In this document: positions 45,819 to 54,205 of the stretch, one piece after another
Layout of the letters: each line of letters opens with the position of its first letter
How positions within the stretch are numbered: position 1 is the first letter of the stretch
Assembly: GCF_013185185.1 (NCBI RefSeq)
Contig: NZ_JAAZWE010000007.1
Location: forward strand, 124,001 to 188,000
From: Saccharibacillus endophyticus
Lineage (GTDB): Bacteria; Bacillota; Bacilli; Paenibacillales; Paenibacillaceae
Direction of reading: 5' to 3'
Length of the DNA stretch: 64,000 nucleotides
Program-made: the position numbers and the translations under genes
Notes under the pieces: model-generated
Seen by the model: only the letters and a program-made list of their open reading frames with translations
What the model was told of the DNA's origin: nothing
The model's database searches: none

Positions 45819-47481
45819 AAGCCCGATATTCAAACAAATCCGCGAGTTGGTGATTGCCGCGGATCAACAGAGCTGGGAGCAAAACATTTTGCCGAGACTG
45901 TCGGATAATACGGAGCTGCCTATCGAAGAATTCGAAGAACAAAACTTGAGCCGACTCGATCTCGATCTATTGAACCGATTCACCCGATCGGCGCCGGAAG
46001 ACACTTACGTGGTGTATGACCGCATTCGGAAATCCGGAGAAATCAGAAACCTGCTTGATCATTCTCCGGCGGATAGTCGGCAGCTCCGTATCGTCGGAGA
46101 AGAAAATGCCCGGCTTACGTTCCGTCAATTCCGTACGCGGGATTTCGGCGCTGTCGTAGAGGCTTTGGAACCTTACCATGCCGACTTGATTCACCCGTTG
46201 TTCGGATTGTTCAAAGGACACTATCGCGGAATCGCCGACTCGATGCCTCTGATCGCATTCGACGCCCGGCTCGGCACCCGAAGTTACGATGCTTACGGTC
46301 GATCTTCGACGTACACGGAATCTTATTACACCGGGCTTTTGGAGGCGCTGGAACGTTTTCATGGGGCGGCTGCGCCGAACACGCGATACGTTAGGGCAAG
46401 CGAAAAGGAACTGGAAGAGGCGGATCGGGAGTACGTGTCGATGTATCGCTTCAGACGGTATACCGAATCGCAAACGCAGATGGAAACTTTCGCGTTTGAC
46501 GCCTATTCGACCGACAAGTCTCTCAAGTGGAGACAGGCTTACGATTACGGAAACCGCCGCAATACACTCGTTCCCGAACAAGTGGCGTATTTTTCCGGCG
46601 AACATCTCGAACGCTTCGATCCGGAACCGCGTTATCTTGCGGAAACTTCGAACGGAACCGCGATCGGCAGCAGCTGGGAAGAGGCGGTCGCCGCGTCGCT
46701 GCTGGAAGTCGTCGAACGTGATTCCTTCCTTGTTCATTGGTATACCCGATCGCAGCCGCTCAGGATCGAGGGTACGGACCGATTGGCCGACGAAGACATC
46801 CGATTGATGTTGGCTTATCTGGAAATGCTGGATTACCAAACGAACATTTTCGATATCACGTTGGAATCCGGCATTCCCGCTTATTGGGTGCTGCTGGAAT
46901 ATGTCGGAGAAGATCCCGATAGCTTGGCTTTCTATACGGCGGCGGGAGCCAACCCCAATCCGATTTCCGCGATTCGCTCGGCGCTCGTGGAAGCTTCGAC
47001 TTCGATCAAAGTGTTCAAATCTTACATGTACGACAAATATACGCCTTTTGAACTTGAGGAATTGAAGAGTGATTACTCGAAAGTAAGCCGCTTGGAAGAT
47101 CATTTGTACCTGTATTCATCCGTAAGCATGAAGCCTCACCTGGAATTTGCGCTTCAAACCGACAGGGTCGAACCGATCGAAAAGAACATTGCCAGACGAA
47201 GCATGCCGGCCGATCCTATGGCTCGCGAAGAATTGCTGGATCGTCTGCTGAAGCCTTTGCTTCAATATCACCCGGACATTTACATTTCCGATCTCAGTCA
47301 TTCTTTTTTAACGGACATGGGGTTGAGCTGCACCAAAATTCATGTCCCTTCGCTGCAAAACATAGGCTTCGGGATGCAGTATCAAAACATTAACAGGGAG
47401 CGGCTGGAACAGGCGATCAGGCTCAACGGTCTGGACGGCAGTTCGGCGGCGTCTCAAGAAGTTCCGCATCCGTTTCCGTGA
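45802..47481 (+). CDS. YcaO-domain azoline-forming cyclodehydratase
   Basis: 559 residues. The YcaO fold shows ATP/Mg-binding acidic motifs: ESYYTGLLEALERFHG (about 175-190) and SWEEAVAASLLEVVERDSF (about 290-310), with AETSNGTAIGSSWEEA between strands. The C-terminus ends PHPFP, the proline-rich tail needed by azoline-forming YcaO enzymes. The enzyme uses ATP to cyclise Cys/Ser/Thr of the precursor into thiazolines or oxazolines. GTG 45802 lacks a good ribosome site; an in-frame GTG at 45811, after AGGTGA, may be the true start. It overlaps the ThiF-like gene upstream, so the two are probably made as a complex. Confidence 0.85.
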   Translation: MSTVLKSPIFKQIRELVIAADQQSWEQNILPRLSDNTELPIEEFEEQNLSRLDLDLLNRFTRSAPEDTYVVYDRIRKSGEIRNLLDHSPADSRQLRIVGEENARLTFRQFRTRDFGAVVEALEPYHADLIHPLFGLFKGHYRGIADSMPLIAFDARLGTRSYDAYGRSSTYTESYYTGLLEALERFHGAAAPNTRYVRASEKELEEADREYVSMYRFRRYTESQTQMETFAFDAYSTDKSLKWRQAYDYGNRRNTLVPEQVAYFSGEHLERFDPEPRYLAETSNGTAIGSSWEEAVAASLLEVVERDSFLVHWYTRSQPLRIEGTDRLADEDIRLMLAYLEMLDYQTNIFDITLESGIPAYWVLLEYVGEDPDSLAFYTAAGANPNPISAIRSALVEASTSIKVFKSYMYDKYTPFELEELKSDYSKVSRLEDHLYLYSSVSMKPHLEFALQTDRVEPIEKNIARRSMPADPMAREELLDRLLKPLLQYHPDIYISDLSHSFLTDMGLSCTKIHVPSLQNIGFGMQYQNINRERLEQAIRLNGLDGSSAASQEVPHPFP

Positions 47482-47495
47482 AAGGAGGTCATATC

Positions 47496-48782
47496 GTGCC
47501 GCATCTGGAGTTCGAATACTATAAATGCTATTCGCGGGGTCGTTACGGCTTGACGCATCTGACGCATCTGACCCCTTTCGTGAAACGTCCTTATTTTTCG
47601 GGGGGAACGGTAGCCTGCCCGGCGTCGGGAACGGAATTGGAGAGTCTGCTGGATCGGTTGACGGCGGCCACGCTCCGAATCAACCGCTTCGATATCCTGA
47701 GTCGGTATCAGGATCACAATTCTTCCCCGTCCACGCGCAATATGCATTCCTGCCAGCTGCTGTTCGTGATCGACGGCAGCGTTCACTTTTACGACTTGTA
47801 CGAAGACCGTTTTTATCTGACCGATTCGGAAAAATTGGGTCGGGAATGGGATCGGGACGCCGTCTACGTCATCGGGTTATCCGATCTGCTGAATATCTCC
47901 AGATACTATGGCGAATTTTCGCTTTATCTGAGCCTGCTGGATGCAGGTCACGTATTGGGGAATGCGAAAAACGCGTTGACTGCGGCGGACATTCCGTACG
48001 TAACCTACGAGTCGCCGGGGGCGAAAGACGTGCTGGATCGATTGGGAACGCCGACGGATTCGCTCTATGCTTCGTTCATGCTTGAACTGGAACGGCCGGC
48101 CGGCGAGATGGAACTGCGAGGTACGCCGCGTACCGGTCGGATTCCGACCCTCAAACGCTTCGATGAACTTAAGCCGACGACTTTTGTGAGTCCTTTGCTC
48201 CGAAAGTTTCGTTTCGCCTCCGCGAAAGGGAGAAAACAGGCGGAGCATCGCCCGTCTCGCGAGGCTTTGCCGATCGAGCGATTGAGAAGCTCGGCGCACA
48301 CCATGATCGGAAACTTTAACCTTTCGGAAAGCTTCGAACGCTTCAAGGCGGAGGAAGCGAGACGGGTATTGCTGGACGCGGTTCGGCAATCCTCCAATCC
48401 GGCTCTTCGCTTTTGCATCGCGGAAAGGCATCGGCTGCTGATGGATGACGGAAGCATCAAAAACGGTCCGATCGATTTTGGACGGATTTTGCATAACGAT
48501 CATGAATTTTTCGATCTGAGCACGTATTCGTATGTCGTCGTTTGTTTTTCCGAGGATCGTCGGATCGAAGATTGCGGATTGTTGCCCGTGTTGTTAGCGG
48601 CGGGAGAACTTATGCAAGCCGCTTGCTTATACAGCGCCGGACAAGGGTATGCGTTTCGTCCGATGAAGAACCATAACGACGAATACTTGAAAGAGGTATT
48701 GGAGTTGAACGATGGATGGGAAATTAATTACATAGGCGTGTTATGCGGAAGCGAAGTAACCCCGCTGCGATGCGTACTGTGA
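47496..48782 (+). CDS. Nitroreductase-fold (SagB-like) protein, probably divergent azoline dehydrogenase
   Basis: 428 residues from GTG 47496, preceded by AAAGGAGGT that overlaps the YcaO stop; an in-frame GTG at 47478 lies within the ribosome site. Two nitroreductase-like halves are visible. The first has ISRYYGEFSLYLSLLDAGHV (about 135-155), the second SYVVVCFSEDRRIEDCGLLP and AAGELMQAACLYSAGQGYAF (about 350-395). The flavin-contact RxSxR motif is not evident, so it may be structural or partly degenerate. It probably cooperates with the canonical SagB-type enzyme downstream in oxidising azolines to azoles. Exact role unknown; all neighbours are peptide-modifying enzymes. Confidence 0.5.
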   Translation: MPHLEFEYYKCYSRGRYGLTHLTHLTPFVKRPYFSGGTVACPASGTELESLLDRLTAATLRINRFDILSRYQDHNSSPSTRNMHSCQLLFVIDGSVHFYDLYEDRFYLTDSEKLGREWDRDAVYVIGLSDLLNISRYYGEFSLYLSLLDAGHVLGNAKNALTAADIPYVTYESPGAKDVLDRLGTPTDSLYASFMLELERPAGEMELRGTPRTGRIPTLKRFDELKPTTFVSPLLRKFRFASAKGRKQAEHRPSREALPIERLRSSAHTMIGNFNLSESFERFKAEEARRVLLDAVRQSSNPALRFCIAERHRLLMDDGSIKNGPIDFGRILHNDHEFFDLSTYSYVVVCFSEDRRIEDCGLLPVLLAAGELMQAACLYSAGQGYAFRPMKNHNDEYLKEVLELNDGWEINYIGVLCGSEVTPLRCVL

Positions 48783-48795
48783 AGGAGGTGAGCGA

Positions 48796-49629
48796 ATGTG
48801 GCATGCCTATCATGCGTATATTCATGATTACTCTGCGTTGGATCGGTATTTGAGACAGGCCTTTCCCGCTTTCGTTCAGGAACGCATTTCTGCGGATACC
48901 GATTGGTTTTTTATCCGCTATTGGTTGGGAGGCCCTCATATTCGGCTCAGGCTCAAAACGGATCTCAGGTTCGACGCCGAAACGTTCCGTGCGGCATTCT
49001 CGGATTCGATCCGCGGCTTTCTTGAAACGGAAACGGTTCGGCTGATCGATTATGAGCGGTTTTATACGCCGGAGATGCTGAAAGGCGAAGGGATCCGGCA
49101 AACCTACTGGAAGCGGCACGGCAGCGTCGAACATGTCCCTTACGAACCGGAAATCGAACGTTACGGCGGCGAAGGCCGCATGGAGCGTTCCGAAGAAGTC
49201 TTCTGTATAAGCAGTCAAATGGCGACGAAGCTCAATACGATGGCTTTTCCTTACCGGATTTTAGCTGCTGCCGAACTTCTGTATTGGACGGTTCGGTTGT
49301 TGAAACAAAAGGGCGAAGCCGCCGAGGATGATCATGCTCGATACGCGTGGTTATGGTCGGGTTACCGTCGGCAAGAGTCTTCGGCGATCGACGAAAGGCT
49401 TTGGCGCCATATCGAAAGCCGAACGGCTCAGGCGGCCGCTTCGGCAACGGCGCCGCAATTGTATCGCGAGTATTTGGATCATGTCGTTCAATTGGCTGAT
49501 TTGCCTCAAGGCGTAATCTTTTCGCATATGCATATGACGAATAATCGAATCGGCGTTCATCCTGAACTCGAACATGAGCTGGCAGCGTTTTTGTCGAACT
49601 CGAAGGAGGTCTTGCATGGAGAAGGATGA
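48796..49629 (+). CDS. LanB C-terminal elimination-domain protein (thiopeptide-type)
   Basis: 277 residues with the full Lant_dehydr_C/thiopeptide-type signature: WHAYHAYIHDYSALDRYL at the start, FFIRYWLGGPHIRLRLK at about 38-54, KLNTMAFPYRILAAAE in the middle, and FSHMHMTNNRIGVHPELE near the end (the HMxxNRxG motif). These proteins remove glutamate from glutamylated Ser/Thr to give dehydroamino acids; some paralogues make the thiopeptide pyridine. The conserved Arg/His residues are all present, so elimination is favoured here. AAGGAGGTGAGCGA precedes the ATG. Its end overlaps the start of the SagB-type gene by 14 bp. Confidence 0.75.
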   Translation: MWHAYHAYIHDYSALDRYLRQAFPAFVQERISADTDWFFIRYWLGGPHIRLRLKTDLRFDAETFRAAFSDSIRGFLETETVRLIDYERFYTPEMLKGEGIRQTYWKRHGSVEHVPYEPEIERYGGEGRMERSEEVFCISSQMATKLNTMAFPYRILAAAELLYWTVRLLKQKGEAAEDDHARYAWLWSGYRRQESSAIDERLWRHIESRTAQAAASATAPQLYREYLDHVVQLADLPQGVIFSHMHMTNNRIGVHPELEHELAAFLSNSKEVLHGEG

Positions 49630-50347
49630 CCGCCTTGCAAGATATGAAGAGTCCTGGTGGCAGCCCGAGCCGGATCGATCAGAGCTGCGCAAAAAATTTC
49701 ACCGGGTCAGCGTTTCCAGAAAGGATCGGACATCGGTTCAAATCAAAAAAGTGCGTTCGATCAAAAAATGGGAGCTGTTGGAGGGGATCGTTCTTCCCCG
49801 CGTCGAAGCGGACGGACAGACGGAGCGTCTTTTAGTAAGCCGCAGGACGCGCCGAATACGTTCCGAAGCGAAATTGGATCTGGATTTGTTGGCCAGGCTG
49901 CTGCAATTTTCCGTCGGCGTCACGGATGAAAACAACGGGTACTTCGCTTATCCTTCTCCCGGCGCCCTGTATCCTTGCACGTTGTTCGTAGCCGCCGATC
50001 TTCCGGGACTCGAAGGCGATGTGTATCGCTACAATCCGTATCGACATATGCTGGAGCGATATTCGAAAGACCCGAGCAAGCATTTGGATGCCGCGGTGAT
50101 CGACCCCGGATTGGCCGAATTTCCGATCAAATTGTTTTTCGCCAGCGACTACCAATTGTTGGAAGAAAAATACGGAGAATTATCCTATCGGCTGCTCAAT
50201 CAGGAAATCGGACATATGGCTCAAAACTTGTCGCTATGCGCCGAACTCATGGGTTTGAACTCGGTATGCATCGGAGGATTCTATGAAGAAGAATTCCAAC
50301 GGGCGGTAAGCGATTACGACTTACTTTACGTGATGGTGGTGGGATAA
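49616..50347 (+). CDS. SagB/McbC-type FMN-dependent azoline dehydrogenase
   Basis: 243 residues from ATG 49616 (AAGGAGGT 5 nt upstream). It is a canonical SagB-type nitroreductase: LLVSRRTRRIRSEAKLDLDL (flavin-contact arginines), YFAYPSPGALYPCTLFVAAD, then YRLLNQEIGHMAQNLSLCAE and MGLNSVCIGGF. These enzymes oxidise thiazolines/oxazolines to aromatic azoles with FMN. Together with the YcaO and ThiF-like products it makes a complete azole synthase. It ends one base before the ATG of the next gene. Confidence 0.8.
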   Translation: MEKDDRLARYEESWWQPEPDRSELRKKFHRVSVSRKDRTSVQIKKVRSIKKWELLEGIVLPRVEADGQTERLLVSRRTRRIRSEAKLDLDLLARLLQFSVGVTDENNGYFAYPSPGALYPCTLFVAADLPGLEGDVYRYNPYRHMLERYSKDPSKHLDAAVIDPGLAEFPIKLFFASDYQLLEEKYGELSYRLLNQEIGHMAQNLSLCAELMGLNSVCIGGFYEEEFQRAVSDYDLLYVMVVG

Positions 50348-51166
50348 ATGATCTGTGCTTTGCGGGCCGAAAATCGGCTGGTGCGCGACAGGCAAGAACT
50401 TTACATGGAGCACATTTTCGACAAAAGCATCATTCAAGTAAGACTTGGAGATCAAGTGGATTACAATCGGCTGCAAAATATGCTCTATGAAGGGATCGAT
50501 CTTGATCGGGCAAAGCCGGGCAGATCGGAAGAAACGAAGCTGCTGCTCGGCCTGCTCAAGTCGGCGCCGGAAAAGTTTCTGTTGTCGAAAAACAGGGAAT
50601 CGCTGAACAAGGAATTGAATGTACGAAACGTGTTTCATTTATGCGAACGTACCGGAACCCCGAACGAAGAATTGGCACGATATCGGCAGGCGCTGGATCA
50701 AACGAATATTCGCGTATTGGGAGACGTGAACGGCGTCTTGACCGCACTGCTGATCAACAACGGGTTTCAGGTAAACGGCATGGAAGATGCGGCAGCCGTC
50801 GATCCTGCGCGCCGAACCATCGTTGTAGCGGAAAGGCTGTATCTGAATCGTGAGGATTCGATCCCCGATTGCAGCTGCATCCTCCCTTATTCGGTAGACG
50901 AAATGACGCTCGGCCCCTGCGCCTTTTCGAAGCAAGAGCAAATCGACCTAACCGGGTATTCGGCAGTTGTCCATTCCGGTTCGGATACGCCGACGCGGCC
51001 GTCTTATGCCAATCTGCTCACGGTTTACTCTTTGTTAGTCAATAATCTGTTGTTTTTGATCAACGATACCCATCGCAAATTATACGTAGACGCAGCCTTA
51101 TCGATCAACCGCATATTCCGCTTTACTTTGCCGGAGATGAAAATGACGGCCAGCCAAGCTTTTTGA
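50348..51166 (+). CDS. Cluster protein of unknown function, possibly degenerate E1/ThiF fold
   Basis: 272 residues starting directly after the SagB stop (TAA-ATG). It has no membrane segment. A Rossmann-like stretch IRVLGDVNGVLTALLINNGF (about 118-137) followed by an acidic loop, VDPARRTIVVAERLY, and later MTLGPCAFS resembles the order of elements in degenerate E1-like cyclodehydratase proteins (McbB/Ocin-ThiF group). Metal-binding cysteines are not paired. It could be a second leader-binding or scaffold subunit. I cannot exclude an unrelated tailoring enzyme. Strictly co-directional and tightly spaced in the cluster. Confidence 0.4.
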   Translation: MICALRAENRLVRDRQELYMEHIFDKSIIQVRLGDQVDYNRLQNMLYEGIDLDRAKPGRSEETKLLLGLLKSAPEKFLLSKNRESLNKELNVRNVFHLCERTGTPNEELARYRQALDQTNIRVLGDVNGVLTALLINNGFQVNGMEDAAAVDPARRTIVVAERLYLNREDSIPDCSCILPYSVDEMTLGPCAFSKQEQIDLTGYSAVVHSGSDTPTRPSYANLLTVYSLLVNNLLFLINDTHRKLYVDAALSINRIFRFTLPEMKMTASQAF

Positions 51167-51185
51167 ATGAAAAGGAGGGATTCGC

Positions 51186-52085
51186 ATGAGCATGATTAAA
51201 TTGGATCGGTTAACGAAAACGTACGGCAGCAAAAAGGCACTCCGGAATGTAAGTTTCAATGTTGAACGCGGAAGCATAGTGGCCGTATTGGGCCATAACG
51301 GTGCCGGAAAAACAACGTTGATTAATTCGATCATGAATATCGTGAAGTACGAAGGTCATATCGAATACGGATTCGATCGCAAGCTGCTGTACCGCAAAGT
51401 CGGATATCAGATGCAATCTTCGTCTTACGAGAGCGAGGCCAAAGTATACGAAGTATGCAAACTGTACCGTAAAATCTTGAAAAGTTCGGCCGATCTCGAT
51501 CAACTGCTGCAAGACTTCGGCTTGGCTGAATTCAAAGGAGCTTATGTCAAAAGCCTATCGGGAGGACAACGCCAAAAATTATCGATTCTGCTGACGTTGA
51601 TCGGAGAACCCGAACTGATCATTTTCGACGAATTGTCTACGGGATTGGATTCGATGGCGCGTCGGCAAATCTGGGATTACGTGAAGCGATTGAACGAGGA
51701 AAAAGGAGTCACCATTATTTTGACCAGCCATTTCCTTGACGAAGTCGAGTACCTGGCCGACGAGGTCGTCATTTTGGACAAAGGAGAAATCAGCCGAATC
51801 GGCAAAGTGTCCGCAATCATTCGCGAAGAATTCGAAAGCACGAAGAAAATCGAATTCCGAACGGATGACAAAGAAGCGTTCGGCAGCTGTTTCGGCAGCA
51901 AGCTCTCGAATCACGGAGGCGTGCTGTGCGTCAGTTACCAAGAAGACTCGGAAGAAGAAATCTATCGCAAAGTCAAAGGATTGGGCGGTTACGATATCGC
52001 CATTAAAAACTATACGTTCGAGGACGCTTTCCTGAAAATGCTTGGTTATACCTTAGTGAAGAATGGAGAGATCTCACATGGATAA
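51186..52085 (+). CDS. ABC transporter ATP-binding protein
   Basis: 299 residues with Walker A GHNGAGKTTL, Q-loop at MQSSSYE, signature LSGGQRQKLS, Walker B LIIFDELSTGLDS, and switch His in TSHFLDE. The C-terminal about 80 residues extend beyond the ATPase as in ABC-2 drug/peptide exporters (CcmA-like). AAAAGGAGG lies upstream. It pairs with the permease gene that overlaps its end and most likely exports the mature peptide and/or gives self-protection. Confidence 0.85.
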   Translation: MSMIKLDRLTKTYGSKKALRNVSFNVERGSIVAVLGHNGAGKTTLINSIMNIVKYEGHIEYGFDRKLLYRKVGYQMQSSSYESEAKVYEVCKLYRKILKSSADLDQLLQDFGLAEFKGAYVKSLSGGQRQKLSILLTLIGEPELIIFDELSTGLDSMARRQIWDYVKRLNEEKGVTIILTSHFLDEVEYLADEVVILDKGEISRIGKVSAIIREEFESTKKIEFRTDDKEAFGSCFGSKLSNHGGVLCVSYQEDSEEEIYRKVKGLGGYDIAIKNYTFEDAFLKMLGYTLVKNGEISHG

Positions 52086-52836
52086 TTTAATCGCCCTGTC
52101 GGGCTACCAGATCAAATTGCTGATGCGCAATGCCAAAAGCTTGATTCTTGGCTTCTCGCTGCCGATCGCCATGTTCTTCATTTTCAGCAATCTGCTTGCA
52201 GGTTACAAGGTAGACGGAAACATTCCGCTTACCGATCTGCTCGTGCCGGCGTATATCCCGATCATTATCGTCAACGGCGTATTGGTGATCTACGGTCAGA
52301 CCTTCATGCTGTACAAAGAACAAGGCAATTTGTTGAAATTCAAGCTGCTGGGCATTTCCGGATTAACCGTATCGTCCGGATTATATATCGCGACTTTCCT
52401 GTTCCAAATCGCAGCCTCCATGCTGCTGATGGCTTTTGCCGCAGTCGCGAAAGGCGTGGTCATCCCGTACGAAAGCCTGCCGAACATCGCTGCCGCTTTC
52501 TTGCTGATCAACGTGTACCAATTTGCGCTCACCTACTTCCTGACCTCGCTCATCAACAAAAGCGTCACGTATCAAGGCGTCTCCCAGCTCGTGTTTTATT
52601 ACCAGATTTTCCTGGGCGGCCTCACGTTTCCGCCGGAAATGTTCCCGAGTTTTCTGCGCGAATTCGTGTACATCTTCAATCCGATCGTGTATGGGCTTGA
52701 GATGATGCGCGGACTGTGGTCGGGCACGGGGAATCTGCTCGATTACGGAAAAGAAGCCGCTATCCTGATCGTCGTTTCGGCAGTATTTGTCGGAGCCGGC
52801 ATCATGGTCCAGAAGAAGTTCGGGAAAATCGCCTAG
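52078..52836 (+). CDS. ABC-2-type transporter permease
   Basis: 252 residues with six hydrophobic segments typical of ABC-2 permeases (for example FSLPIAMFFIFSNLLAGY, YIPIIIVNGVLVIYG, and a last segment ending FVGAGIMVQKKFGKIA). Start ATG 52078, with GGAGAG upstream, overlaps the ATPase stop by 8 bp. With the ATPase it would form a 2+2 exporter for the modified peptide or an immunity pump. There is no peptidase domain, so leader removal must be done by another protease, either encoded elsewhere or among the unknown cluster proteins. Confidence 0.8.
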   Translation: MDNLIALSGYQIKLLMRNAKSLILGFSLPIAMFFIFSNLLAGYKVDGNIPLTDLLVPAYIPIIIVNGVLVIYGQTFMLYKEQGNLLKFKLLGISGLTVSSGLYIATFLFQIAASMLLMAFAAVAKGVVIPYESLPNIAAAFLLINVYQFALTYFLTSLINKSVTYQGVSQLVFYYQIFLGGLTFPPEMFPSFLREFVYIFNPIVYGLEMMRGLWSGTGNLLDYGKEAAILIVVSAVFVGAGIMVQKKFGKIA

Positions 52837-52961
52837 TAGCTTGTCTGAAATAGCTGCCGGTTCTTTTAAATTCGATAATGTTCGGCTGCGGAATCTGCGC
52901 CATAAATCTTGCACCCGTGCCGCTCATCATAAATCACTAGATGCCAAAGGAGCGAATGAAC

Positions 52962-53132
52962 ATGGAAAAAGCAAACAACAAGCTGGTCGAGGAACTGTTT
53001 TCGGATATCGAGGATTTGGATTTCGTGGAGATCAGCGAAGCGACGGCTTTGCCGGAAACGGCAGCGACCAGCGGATCGATGATCAGCAACGGCTGCTCGA
53101 CGTGCGGTTCCAGCTCGTGCTGCTCGTCGTAA
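52962..53132 (+). CDS. Thiopeptide/azole precursor peptide, copy 1 (56 residues)
   Basis: AAAGGAG lies upstream of ATG 52962. The leader is acidic and hydrophobic (VEELFSDIEDLDFVEISEAT) and ends ALPETAATSGS, like leaders of thiopeptide precursors. The C-terminal core is SNGCSTCGSSSCCSS or slightly longer, with 4 Cys, 1 Thr and many Ser. The last residues SCCSS align with SCCTT of micrococcin/thiocillin. That would allow a pyridine between core Ser1 and a Ser about ten positions on (inference). The cut site is not visible. The product is identical to copy 2 and sits directly downstream of the exporter genes. Confidence 0.85.
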   Translation: MEKANNKLVEELFSDIEDLDFVEISEATALPETAATSGSMISNGCSTCGSSSCCSS

Positions 53133-53199
53133 TCGCTCCGCATTCTTGACGGAAGCAACTCCAGTAAAAAATAAAACAAAATCAAAGGAGACGTTAAAC

Positions 53200-53370
53200 A
53201 TGGAAAAAGCAAACAATAAGCTGGTCGAGGAACTGTTTTCGGATATCGAGGATTTGGATTTCGTGGAAATCAGCGAAGCAACCGCTTTGCCGGAAACGGC
53301 AGCGACCAGCGGATCGATGATCAGCAACGGCTGCTCGACGTGCGGTTCCAGCTCGTGCTGCTCGTCGTAA
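53200..53370 (+). CDS. Thiopeptide/azole precursor peptide, copy 2 (56 residues)
   Basis: Encodes exactly the same 56-residue peptide as the gene at 52962. The DNA differs at only four third-codon positions, all synonymous, and the core-coding DNA is identical. AAAGGAG precedes ATG 53200. Multiple identical precursor copies are known in thiocillin clusters and raise substrate dose. The 67-bp spacer includes TTGACG (from 53144) with an A-rich possible -10 17 bp on, so a separate promoter is possible but weak. Confidence 0.85.
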   Translation: MEKANNKLVEELFSDIEDLDFVEISEATALPETAATSGSMISNGCSTCGSSSCCSS

Positions 53371-53430
53371 TTTCTGACATAACATCCTTTAGATCAAATA
53401 CTTTTACAAACGTGAAGGGAGGAACTGGCG

Positions 53431-53889
53431 GTGGAAGAGTTGTTGGGTAAAAAGTTGGCTAAATTGGATTTGAATTTCTTAGAACGTCTTAGTCGGGAAG
53501 CTTGTACGGACGACACGCTATATTTATTGTTCGAAGCGGAGGCTGAGCACAACTTGCGGTACCCGGGCGAAACATTGCTGCGTTTCTTATTCTTTAACGA
53601 AGGTAAAGTGTTTGTTCGATCGGATACCAGCAAGGATATCCATATCTATGAAAACGAACAATTCGCTATACCTGCCGACACGTCGCAGTGCATCCTTTTA
53701 CTCGGGGCTGACGGGGCCGAATCGCGCCGAGAAGAAGTCGAACAGCTATACGACAAACTATTAAAAGTGTTAAATCGCAAACGCGTCGAGTATCGAACAA
53801 TGGAACAAAGCGCATTTTCCGGCAGAAGTCGCCGCCTGCACGTATTGCGTGCCGCGTCAGTCAGAATCGGAGCGAATACAGTATTGTGA
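53431..53889 (+). CDS. Cluster-associated protein of unknown function, 152 residues
   Basis: The GTG start is preceded by GGGAGG. It is a soluble mixed alpha/beta protein with no signal peptide or membrane segment. The opening LLGKKLAKLDLNFLERLSRE is helical and acidic segments follow (RREEVEQLYDKLLKVLNRK). I do not recognise the family. It is the last gene before a terminator and is co-directional with the precursors (60 bp downstream), so it is probably part of the operon. It could be an immunity protein, a leader-binding chaperone or a tailoring partner. No ribosomal L11 copy or rRNA methyltransferase, the usual thiopeptide resistance, is seen in the window. Confidence 0.5.
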   Translation: MEELLGKKLAKLDLNFLERLSREACTDDTLYLLFEAEAEHNLRYPGETLLRFLFFNEGKVFVRSDTSKDIHIYENEQFAIPADTSQCILLLGADGAESRREEVEQLYDKLLKVLNRKRVEYRTMEQSAFSGRSRRLHVLRAASVRIGANTVL

Positions 53890-53899
53890 ACTTGGAATG

Positions 53900-53933
53900 A
53901 AGGAACTTCTCTTTTATAGAGAGGTTCCTTTTT
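53900..53933 (+). terminator. Rho-independent terminator of the peptide cluster
   Basis: Stem AAGGAACTTCTCT (53900-53912) with AGAGAGGTTCCTT (53918-53930), one G-T pair, then further Ts. It closes the biosynthetic operon. Confidence 0.85.
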
Positions 53934-54126
53934 ACGCTTTCACGCAGAGCAAAGGAAACACTTCGCATTCGTTCATTCAATGCCTGGTCAACGAACGAGC
54001 AAATGCTCGGCATTTATAACCACGCGCGGCGAAATCGGCTTCGGCTGCAACCGCGCGGACGATATCCCGGCATCCGAGGTGTTGGCAGACGGCTAATTAA
54101 TTTTTTTTTGAAAAGGACATGCGTCG

Positions 54127-54155
54127 TTGACACCCTTTTCCGTGGCTTATACAAT
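54127..54155 (+). promoter_or_regulatory. Sigma-A promoter of the MFS transporter gene
   Basis: Perfect -35 TTGACA (54127-54132), a 17-bp spacer and TACAAT (54150-54155), 51 bp before the ATG. Confidence 0.8.
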
Positions 54156-54205
54156 TCCTTCTATGAATATACATCGCTTGTACGGAAAAGGAGAACCATT
54201 CAACC

